64,000 nt of DNA, from the NCBI GenBank assembly GCA_014650415.1, contig BMUX01000006.1, forward strand, positions 372,001 through 436,000, read 5' to 3'. Of the stretch, positions 12,601-18,585 are shown piece after piece. Numbering within the stretch: the first letter of the stretch is position 1; every line of letters begins with the position of its first letter. Below the pieces are notes generated by a model. That model had not been told where the DNA came from and made no database searches. It was given only the letters and a program-made list of their open reading frames with translations. A program made the translations under genes and the position numbers. The stretch is from Streptomyces spiroverticillatus. Its GTDB lineage: Bacteria; Actinomycetota; Actinomycetes; Streptomycetales; Streptomycetaceae.

Positions 12601-12991
12601 CCCGGTCGCGGTCGATGCCGGCGAACCGGGTCAGACCGGGTTCGCCGCTCTTGCCGGTCGGCGGGCGCAGGGTGCGCGGCAGCGCGTAACTGCCGGACTG
12701 GTTCAGGACGGTGGTGCGGGTCGGCAGCCCGTCGAAGGTGCGCCGCGCCGCTTCCCGTACGACCTTGTCGGCCTCGGCCCGCTGCTCCTCGCGGACGCTG
12801 CTGCTCGTGATGGTCAGCGCGGCCGCCGCGGCGTCGCGCGAACCCAGCGAGCGGCGCAGCCCCGCGTCCCCGATGGAACCGGAGAAGGCGGTCAGCGCCG
12901 CCAGTACGGAGGTGGTCAGCAGGACCGCGAGCAGGGCCGCCGCAAGCAGCAGCCGGTGCGCGCGCACCCGCAGAAAGACAAAACCCGTCAC
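9659..12991 (-). CDS. FtsX-family ABC permease (first, larger)
   Basis: The 1110-residue protein starts at GTG 12991 (TGFVFLRVRAHRLLLAAALL), chosen for the AGGGGGAC site just upstream. The topology is a signal-anchor helix, a long extracytoplasmic domain, and an FtsX helix bundle with loop VARGGSRQRIVS. A second extracytoplasmic domain and a C-terminal FtsX bundle with ALGAPPRQLARL follow. It is the promoter-proximal gene of the operon. MacB-like mechanotransmission (moving lipids, peptides or lipoproteins rather than importing nutrients) is the usual inference; no solute-binding protein accompanies it. Confidence 0.88.
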   Translation of the reverse strand: MTGFVFLRVRAHRLLLAAALLAVLLTTSVLAALTAFSGSIGDAGLRRSLGSRDAAAAALTITSSSVREEQRAEADKVVREAARRTFDGLPTRTTVLNQSGSYALPRTLRPPTGKSGEPGLTRFAGIDRDRVRLTAGAWPGPAPKAGDKNAVIEVALPDNAAKELKLTPGPNVLTLTDRLSGPPRKVRVTGLYEAKKPADPYWKMEELNGRGIRAATFTSYGPLLADPALLRTSAVSFGSVAWTVTADFTAVDTGRIAALREAAVKGTAYVNATRPFYPAVAVTNGLPQVMDQAQRALLVSRSTLLIVSLQLVLLAGYALLLVARLLSAERAGETSLLVARGGSRQRIVSLSAIEAALLALPAAVLAPLLAGPLARLLSGQGALGRIGLTLESTGPTPGIWLVGVAVGAGCALAVVTPALAAGREKKGRSVPAPMKAGADIALLVIAAVAYWQLDRQTSGSGPLTGDRSGELGVDPLLVAAPALALLAGTVLTLRLLPPLARLAEKRAASGRALPVALAGWQLSRRPLRGTGPVLLLVLAVAMGMLAIGQGASWNRSQEDQADFRSGASIRITDSAAAGADAGEQYRKTPGVLSVAPAARRTVPLSGDRAGTLLALDTAHASEGMRLRGDLVEGGSPAVGKRTAALRGTDRKRDGIPVPEGDRIGLDLTLGRPDGTASKVRTAEVLVVVEDRYGTAHRLPAGKLNVGAGTQQLTVDLAAAGNPARPLLITGLEATVAMPPKIGEALQLTVDAVRGADGAAAAKPAELDWTGKAVDVLLERDSKPDAEKVLAVGKADGAKLLRVTFDTGSNDIPFDIYAQYFPETSVRLTASDPRPGPLNAVVTDDFLASAGAKVGSDIDIEVAGTTLTVHITDTVRQLPTTGPATLTPTGNAADAKRDGGGLLLDLRALNRELNRRQAMALAPDEWWLATKAGETAQTAAELRKRSDLDPSQVVVRDEMLRELRDDPLGAGPQAALLAVAVVAALLAAVGFAVGAMGSLRERTAEFAVLRALGAPPRQLARLIAAEQSLLIGIALVVGVALGAVLTRAVVPLIVLTGQATQPLPHVLVQLPAGQVAVLLAGVVAVPLLVVLLLALRRGDPATTLRFQGGGN

Positions 12992-13105
12992 CCGTCCCCC
13001 TGAACACCCTGCGTGGAAAGAGCTATGTAAGCCCTTTCGGGATGCTGTCAGAGGAACAGAGTGACGGAAACCGCTTGCCGTTCCGACTTGATCTGATCGT
13101 GATCG

Positions 13106-13134
13106 AATTTCGGCGGTTAATAACCGAATTTCGG
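13106..13134. promoter_or_regulatory. AT-rich palindrome flanked by direct repeats upstream of the FtsX operon
   Basis: CGGTTAATAACCG (13114-13126) is a perfect palindrome. Directly abutting it on each side is AATTTCGG (13106-13113 and 13127-13134). The stretch is markedly AT-rich for this genome and lies about 115 bases upstream of the first permease start. A candidate promoter (TGTCAG/TATGTA on the plus strand, reading CTGACA-16-TACATA on the minus strand, 13024-13051) sits between. It looks like a regulator binding site, but the regulator is unknown. Confidence 0.4.
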
Positions 13135-13180
13135 TCAACAGTGGGCTACTTTGCCCAACTTCACATCGCTATCGGGTAGT

Positions 13181-13585
13181 TCAGCCCTCGGTGTTGACCA
13201 TGGAGGCGGCGGCGTACGTCATGTAGTTCCACAACTGCCGCTCGTGCTCGGCATCCAGCCCCAGCTCGTCGATCGCGTCCCGCATGTGGGTGAGCCACGC
13301 GTCGTGCGCCGCCCGGTCGACCTTGAACGGCGCGTGCCGCATCCGCAGCCGCGGATGGCCGCGCTCGTCGCTGTAGGTGCGCGGGCCGCCCCAGTACTGC
13401 ATGAGGAACAGCCGGAAGCGCTCCTCGGCCGGACCGAGATCCTCCTCCGGGTACATCGGCCGCAGCAGCGGGTCCTCGGCGACCCCCTGGTAGAAGCGGT
13501 GCACCAGGCGACGGAAGGTCTCCTCCCCGCCGACCTGCTCGTAGAAGGTCTGCTCCTGAAGCGTTCCCCGCGGAATCTCGTTCAC
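13181..13585 (-). CDS. glbO: Group II truncated haemoglobin (GlbO-like)
   Basis: The 134-residue protein starts at GTG. It shows the 2-over-2 globin pattern: TFYEQVGGEETFRRLVHRFYQGVAEDPLLRPMYPEEDL at the N-terminus, then FLMQYWGGPRTYSDERGHPRLRMRHAPF. His in LRMRHAPF is the proximal haem ligand, and the Tyr/Trp-containing distal pocket is present. Group II globins of actinobacteria are implicated in oxygen, NO and peroxide chemistry. It appears monocistronic, and its promoter should lie in 13586-13696. Confidence 0.92.
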   Translation of the reverse strand: MNEIPRGTLQEQTFYEQVGGEETFRRLVHRFYQGVAEDPLLRPMYPEEDLGPAEERFRLFLMQYWGGPRTYSDERGHPRLRMRHAPFKVDRAAHDAWLTHMRDAIDELGLDAEHERQLWNYMTYAAASMVNTEG

Positions 13586-13696
13586 CGCTCCATCGTCTCA
13601 GACGCCCCGGCCGAGGACTCGGGTCCTAGGGCTTCTCCGGGCCCTGTCCGGGGGGCCCTCTCGCCAAGGGGACGGCGTACGCGCCACAGTGGGCGT

Positions 13697-14665
13697 ATGG
13701 GCGCAGCAGCGGAGTCCGGGGACAGTTACGCGTACGCCGAGGAGCGGGCCGCTCTCGTCACGGAGATCGCCGCGGCCGGAGCACTGAAGGACCCCGCCTG
13801 GCGGGCGGCCTTCACCCAGGTGCCCCGGCACCTGTTCGTGCCGTACTGGTTCCGCCCGGGACCCGGCGGCTACGAACGCCTCTGGGCCGAGGACCCCGAC
13901 CCCCGCCGCCGGGCCCGCTGGCTGCACGGCGCCTACGCCGACACGGCGCTGGCCACCCGGGTACGGGACGGCGTGCTGCTCTCCTCCAGCAGCCAGCCCT
14001 CGCTGATGGCCCGGATGCTGGACGAACTGGAGGTACGGGACGGCCAGGGCGTCCTGGAGATCGGCGCGGGCACCGGCTACAACGCGGCGCTGCTCTCGCA
14101 CCGCCTCGGCGAGGAGCACGTCACCACCCTCGACCTCGACCCCGAGATCGCCGAGTCGGCACGCGCACACCTGCGCCGGGCCGGCTACGCACCGACGGTG
14201 GAGACGGGCGACGGGGCCAGGGGCTGCCCGGCGCGCGCCCCCTTCGACCGGATCATGGCCACCTGCACGGTGCCCTCGGTGCCCCGCGCATGGCTGCGGC
14301 AGTGCGTGCCGGGTGCACGGATCCTGGCCCCCCTCTCGACGGGCCTGATCGCGCTGCGGGTACGGGACGCGGGCTACGCCGAGGGCCGCTTCCTGCCCAC
14401 CCCCGCCTACTTCGTACCGTTGCGCGGGGGCCTGGGCGTGCCGACCCCGCGCTACACGGGCGGACTGCCGCGCACCGCGCTGGAGAACGACCTGTTCCGC
14501 TTCCTGCTCTCACTGAGCACGAGCAGCCTCGACCCGCACGAGGCACTGGCCCTGTGGCACCTGGAGGGCCGTCCCCGCCGCGAACGCTTCGGCGTCACGG
14601 TGACGTCAACGGGCCAGTGGGCCTGGCTGGACGACCCGGACGGCCCGTACGCGTGGCCCCTCTAG
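13697..14665 (+). CDS. Protein-L-isoaspartate O-methyltransferase-like protein
   Basis: The 322-residue protein starts at ATG 13697. Residues about 90-200 carry SAM motif I (GVLEIGAGTGYNAALLS), and SSSSQPSLMARMLDEL precedes it, the PCMT-family substrate loop. Motif II-like DRIMATCTVPSVP follows. It is longer than E. coli Pcm (208 residues) because of a C-terminal domain of about 120 residues. Streptomyces have many such PCMT-like proteins. Some repair isoaspartate and others modify aspartates of ribosomal peptides, but no peptide precursor is next to this one. A catalogue-type intergenic repeat follows immediately. Confidence 0.82.
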   Translation: MGAAAESGDSYAYAEERAALVTEIAAAGALKDPAWRAAFTQVPRHLFVPYWFRPGPGGYERLWAEDPDPRRRARWLHGAYADTALATRVRDGVLLSSSSQPSLMARMLDELEVRDGQGVLEIGAGTGYNAALLSHRLGEEHVTTLDLDPEIAESARAHLRRAGYAPTVETGDGARGCPARAPFDRIMATCTVPSVPRAWLRQCVPGARILAPLSTGLIALRVRDAGYAEGRFLPTPAYFVPLRGGLGVPTPRYTGGLPRTALENDLFRFLLSLSTSSLDPHEALALWHLEGRPRRERFGVTVTSTGQWAWLDDPDGPYAWPL

Positions 14666-14722
14666 GGGCGCGGGGAACTGCGCGAGCAACCCACCACAAA
14701 GCCGCGCGGCGAGCGCTTTAGG
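14664..14722. repeat. Streptomyces intergenic repeat (GGGGCGCGGGGAACTGCGCG type)
   Basis: The sequence begins AGGGGCGCGGGGAACTGCGC at the methyltransferase stop and runs into an AAAGCCGCGCGGCG segment. I recognise this core from many Streptomyces intergenic regions, where it forms imperfect hairpins between genes. Its role (terminator, mRNA stabiliser or REP-like element) is not settled. Confidence 0.55.
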
Positions 14723-14755
14723 TGAAGGGGCGGGACAGGGGCACAAACCGGGGGT

Positions 14756-14774
14756 CCGGGGGCAGAGCCCCCGG
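14756..14774 (-). terminator. GC hairpin terminating the FHA-end of the PknG operon
   Basis: CCGGGGGC and GCCCCCGG are perfect arms around AGA. It lies 9 bases beyond the stop of the FHA gene and serves as the probable end of the seven-gene minus-strand operon; convergent transcription from the methyltransferase gene also meets here. Confidence 0.6.
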
Positions 14775-14782
14775 CCGTGACC

Positions 14783-15730
14783 TCAGCCCCGGTGAATCCG
14801 GATCGTCGTCCACGCCCCCACGTGCACCCGGTCCCCGTCCTGCAGCCCCACCGGCACGTACGGCTGGATCGGCTCCTCGCCCCCGTTGATCGTCGTACCG
14901 TTCGTCGAGTTCTGGTCGACGACCGCCCACGACCCGTCCGGCTGCTCCACCAGCACCGCGTGCTGGTGCGAGACACCCGGGTCCTCCGGCGGCACCGCGA
15001 GATCCACGTCCGGGGACTCCCCGGTGGAGTGCCGGCGCCGCCCGATGGTGATCTGGTTGCGCCCACTGAGCTGGATCTGCTGCTCGGGGGAGTACGCGGG
15101 AAGGTTCAGCCCGCCCGCCTCCGGCCCGCTGCGCTGCATCATCGCCATGAAGTAGTCGCGGTCCGGCCCGACGGTGGCGGTCCACTGCCCGCCGCCCGGC
15201 CGGCCCTGCTGCGGATACCCGTACCCGCCCTGCTGCTGCTGTTGCTGCTGCGACGGCGGCGGCAGCATCCAGTCGTCGTCACCGCCGCCGGTGTGCTGCT
15301 GCTGGCCGTGGCCGCCCTGCTGCGGGTAGCCGCCCTGGTCGGGGTAGCCCCCCTGCTGCGGGTACGGCTCGGCCGGCCGGTTCATCTGCGAGGGCCGCGA
15401 ACCCTGGTACTCGTACGGGTCGCGTCCCTGCTGCTGTCCGTACCCCTGCTGCTGCATGTGCTGCTGCGGCGGCTGGGCGTACGTCGCCTGCTGGGTGAGG
15501 AAGTTCCAGCGGCATTCCTCGCAGTACGGAGCCATCGGCTCACGCGGCGTGCGGCACTGCGGGCACAGTTCGGCCTGGGCGGTGGCGTCGGGGCCGTACC
15601 CGCCCTGGCCCTGCTGCGGATATCCGTAACCGGGCTGCGGGGGCGGCGGCACGGCGCCGGCCATGCGATGGCCGCAGACCTCGCACCAGTCGTCGGAACC
15701 CGACTGGTGTCCGTTCGGGCAGGTCGGCAT
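14783..15730 (-). CDS. Zinc-ribbon / prion-like linker / FHA-domain protein
   Basis: The 315-residue protein starts at ATG 15730 with GGAGAGGGGGA upstream. It has two zinc ribbons (CPNGH...WCEVCGH at residues 4-21; CPQC...YCEECRWNF near 55-75). A Gln/Gly/Tyr/Pro-rich linker of about 110 residues follows, with QGYGQQQG, QGGYPQQGG and a Q7 run. The C-terminal FHA domain (about 220-315) has ITIGRRRH, VSHQHAVL and NSTNGTTING; the Arg, Ser/His and Asn residues of the phosphothreonine pocket are all present. FHA domains read phospho-Thr, so it is the likely reader for the kinase encoded upstream in the operon. It is distinct from the small GarA/OdhI proteins, which are PknG substrates in other actinobacteria. 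Confidence 0.85.
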   Translation of the reverse strand: MPTCPNGHQSGSDDWCEVCGHRMAGAVPPPPQPGYGYPQQGQGGYGPDATAQAELCPQCRTPREPMAPYCEECRWNFLTQQATYAQPPQQHMQQQGYGQQQGRDPYEYQGSRPSQMNRPAEPYPQQGGYPDQGGYPQQGGHGQQQHTGGGDDDWMLPPPSQQQQQQQGGYGYPQQGRPGGGQWTATVGPDRDYFMAMMQRSGPEAGGLNLPAYSPEQQIQLSGRNQITIGRRRHSTGESPDVDLAVPPEDPGVSHQHAVLVEQPDGSWAVVDQNSTNGTTINGGEEPIQPYVPVGLQDGDRVHVGAWTTIRIHRG

Positions 15731-15834
15731 GTCGGCGCTTCCCCCTCTCCTCGTCCGGCCCGCAGGCCGTACACAAGCTCTTCGGCGTCTCCCGGTCTGG
15801 AGACAATCCGTGATCGAAAACGGTTGTACTGGAT

Positions 15835-17193
15835 TTACTTCTTTACTCGGACGGTCTTCGTGGACCGGGTTTCGAGAGTCATCTCGTCCGCCTCCGCGAC
15901 CTTCGCCTTCAGCCGCACAGTACCCGTCGCCTCGTCGACGACGTCCACCACCTTCGCAAGCAGTTTCGCAGTATCCGCGTTCCCGGAGGCGGCCGCGAGC
16001 TGTACCGCCCGTCCCAGTTTGGCCGTCGCGCCGTCGAAATCGCCCGACTTCCGTGCATCCAGGCCCTGTTGGATTGCTTGTGCAAGTTCCGCCTGGCCCG
16101 TGTAGTGGGCGACCTGCGGATTGATGGAGGTGGAGGCCGCCATGTCGTCCGTCCACACCGCGCGCACCAGCCCCTGCGACAGCGTCTGCGGGGTGCCGCC
16201 CGCCGGGTCCGGGAGGATCAGAGAGACCCGTGCGGCCAGCATTTCCTGGCCCACACCGGCCTCGGGGACCTGCACACACACGTGGTAGTCGCGGGACTCG
16301 TCGCCCCAGGAACCCGTCGGGTAGTCGCCCGCGCGGGGGCCCGCCTCGGTCCTGCGGCCGGTCAGCTCCTCGACCGTCGGAGCGACCTGCTTGACGAATT
16401 TGATCTCCACGCCGACCGGGGTCCACAGCCGCAGATTCACATCCGCGACCTCCTTGCCCATCGCGTTCTCCATCATCTGCGTGAAGTCCGCGGCGAGCCC
16501 CGAGGGGTCCGCGACGATGTCGGCCGTGCCGAGGAGCGCGGAGGCGATCCCTGTGACCTCCTTCACCTCCCAGTCCGTCCCCACCCCGCGCGCGTCACAG
16601 GTGAAGCGGCCCGCGACGGCCTCCAGGGTGGCGGCCAGGTCCTTGGGCGACTCGTGCTCGTTGCGGCCGTCGGTCAGCAGGATGCCGTGCCGGATCGGGG
16701 CCTCGGAGGTGGCCAGGAGCCGGTCGGCCAGCCGCAGCCAGGTGCCGATCGCGGTGCCGCCGCCCGCGGTGAGCGAACGCAGCGCCTCCTTGGCCTGGCC
16801 CCGGGTGGACGCGTCGGCGACCGCCAGCCTGCCCTGGCCCGGGTAGACCTCCTTGGCCAGGTGGGTGCCGCCGACCACCGCGAAGGCGGTCCCGTCGCGC
16901 AGCGCGTCGATCGCCGCGGCCGTCGCGTCCCGGGCGCCGCGCATCTTCGTCGGCGGGTAGTCCATCGAACCGGAACAGTCCACCATGATCACCACGGCCG
17001 CCGTGGGGGCGGCTCCGGGTATCTGCGAGGGCGCGGCGGAGACGCCCGTCAGGGGCGCGCCGCCGCTGGTGCCGCCGCCGGTCGACGTCACGGTGACGAT
17101 CGCGTTGACCTCGCGGCCGCCCTCCGGCAGGAACTCGTTCTGGTACACGTCGACGGAGAACTGGGGCGCGTGGGACTTGGAGAAATTGGCCAT
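15835..17193 (-). CDS. VWA-domain protein of the PknG operon
   Basis: The 452-residue protein begins MANFSKSHAPQFSVDVYQNE. The VWA domain (about residues 65-230) keeps a full MIDAS: DCSGS, the Thr in GGGTAIGTW, and the Asp in LLTDGRNEH. C-terminal to it are a beta-rich region and a helical repeat-like segment (GLDARKSGDFDGATAKLGRAVQLAA). There is no signal peptide, so it is cytosolic. VWA proteins of this type pair with PP2C phosphatases and kinases in TerY-P-like triads and probably scaffold them in a metal-dependent way. It lies 99 bases downstream of the PP2C gene and 104 bases upstream of the FHA gene. Confidence 0.88.
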   Translation of the reverse strand: MANFSKSHAPQFSVDVYQNEFLPEGGREVNAIVTVTSTGGGTSGGAPLTGVSAAPSQIPGAAPTAAVVIMVDCSGSMDYPPTKMRGARDATAAAIDALRDGTAFAVVGGTHLAKEVYPGQGRLAVADASTRGQAKEALRSLTAGGGTAIGTWLRLADRLLATSEAPIRHGILLTDGRNEHESPKDLAATLEAVAGRFTCDARGVGTDWEVKEVTGIASALLGTADIVADPSGLAADFTQMMENAMGKEVADVNLRLWTPVGVEIKFVKQVAPTVEELTGRRTEAGPRAGDYPTGSWGDESRDYHVCVQVPEAGVGQEMLAARVSLILPDPAGGTPQTLSQGLVRAVWTDDMAASTSINPQVAHYTGQAELAQAIQQGLDARKSGDFDGATAKLGRAVQLAAASGNADTAKLLAKVVDVVDEATGTVRLKAKVAEADEMTLETRSTKTVRVKK

Positions 17194-17292
17194 CGAATCG
17201 GCTCCTGGTGAGTCCTGCGGAGAGTGCGAACCTGCGGAATCCTGTGGGGCTGCGGGGGCGTCCGCGAAGGCACGCCCCCGTGCACGTAGCTC

Positions 17293-18585
17293 CTACGCGT
17301 AGGCGGAGCCTGCCCCTTGCGGCGGCATCGGGAACGGCACGACCGCCACTGTTACGTTGTCGTGGCCCCCGCCGTCGAGCGCGTGCCCGACCAAAACCTG
17401 CGCGCTGTGCAGCGGCCGGGTGCCCGCGTCGAGGGGCACCGCCTGCGCCATCTCGTGCGCGGACTCCGCGTAGTTCCACAGCCCGTCCGTGCAGACGACG
17501 ACCACTCCCGGCCGGTCCGGCTTGAACGACGCCGTGTGCGGATCGATCTCGTACGCGTCCGCGCCCAGCCAGCCCGTGATCGCGTGCGCCCGGTCGTCGG
17601 CGTACGCCTCGGCCTCGCCCATCAGGCCCGCCGCCACCATCTGCGCGGCCCACGAGTCGTCCTCGGTGAGCCGGGACGGCGGCGTGCTGCGGTCCTCGGG
17701 CACCCAGTACACCCGGCTGTCGCCGATCCAGCCCACCACCAGCAGACCGCCGGCGACGATCGCCGAGACCAGGGTGCAGGCGGGCGCGTTCTGGTGGCGG
17801 TGCGGGTCGTGCTCCATGGGCTGCGCCTGCTGTGCGGCGAGCGTGTTGACCGCCTCGGCGGCCGCCAGGATCGCCTCGTGCAGCGCCTGCTGGGGGTGCG
17901 TGCCGCGCGGCAGCGCCTCCTGGAGGCTGGCGTTGGCGGCGGACGCGGCGGCGGCGGACGCCTCGTCGGGGCGGGTCGCCGAGGACACCCCGTCGCAGAC
18001 CACGGCGATCGTCGCCGTCGAACCGTCCGCGAGGGCCGCCTCCGAGATCGCGAACGCGTCCTCGTTGCGGTGGTGGCGCAGCCCCCGGTCGCTGACCGCC
18101 GCGACCGTACCCAGCTCGAACTCCTGGTGGTCGCGCTCGCGGGGCTGGGCGTGGCCGCAGTTCTCGCAGTAGCCGTCGGTGTCGATGCGCCCGGCCCGGC
18201 AGGCCACGCACACCTTCTGCGCGGCGGCCTGCTGCGGTGCCGGCAGCGGATAGTCGTCCGCGGTCGGCAGCTGGACGACAGGCATGTCGGCCGTGTCCTC
18301 GCCGCCGTCGTCGGCACCACCGGCGTATCCCGGGTGCCCGGCGCCGAAGTCGGGTGCGGAGACGTCCCGGGTCGGCGGGTGCGCGGGCTGCTCGGCACCG
18401 TTCAGGGGGGCGCCCGGGGCCGGTGCGCCCGGTCCGTGCGTCCCGATGGCCACCGTCGGACGGTCGGCCGGGGGCTCCGGCACCGCCGTCAGGTCGTACC
18501 CGCACACCTCACAGAACGAGTCGCCCGCTTCCAGCGGCTCCTCGCAGCCGGGGCAGGCCGACAGCTGGTGCGTCTGCGACATCAT
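17293..18585 (-). CDS. PP2C-family Ser/Thr phosphatase with zinc ribbons
   Basis: The 430-residue protein starts at ATG 18585, overlapping the kinase stop (TGATG); a second ATG follows directly. It has an N-terminal zinc ribbon (CPGCEEPLEAGDSFCEVCGY), an acidic Pro-rich linker, a second ribbon (CVACRAGRIDTDGYCENCGH) and then a complete PP2C catalytic domain. The metal-binding motifs are all seen: GLRHHRNEDAF, VVCDGVSS, WIGDSRVYW and GGHDNVTVAVV. It should dephosphorylate targets of the adjacent PknG-like kinase. Translational coupling suggests matched synthesis of kinase and phosphatase. Confidence 0.92.
   Translation of the reverse strand: MMSQTHQLSACPGCEEPLEAGDSFCEVCGYDLTAVPEPPADRPTVAIGTHGPGAPAPGAPLNGAEQPAHPPTRDVSAPDFGAGHPGYAGGADDGGEDTADMPVVQLPTADDYPLPAPQQAAAQKVCVACRAGRIDTDGYCENCGHAQPRERDHQEFELGTVAAVSDRGLRHHRNEDAFAISEAALADGSTATIAVVCDGVSSATRPDEASAAAASAANASLQEALPRGTHPQQALHEAILAAAEAVNTLAAQQAQPMEHDPHRHQNAPACTLVSAIVAGGLLVVGWIGDSRVYWVPEDRSTPPSRLTEDDSWAAQMVAAGLMGEAEAYADDRAHAITGWLGADAYEIDPHTASFKPDRPGVVVVCTDGLWNYAESAHEMAQAVPLDAGTRPLHSAQVLVGHALDGGGHDNVTVAVVPFPMPPQGAGSAYA

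Noticed and set aside
13697..14665. Lanthipeptide-type methyltransferase cluster
   Set aside because: The PCMT-like fold alone is not evidence. No precursor peptide, synthetase or protease gene is next to it.
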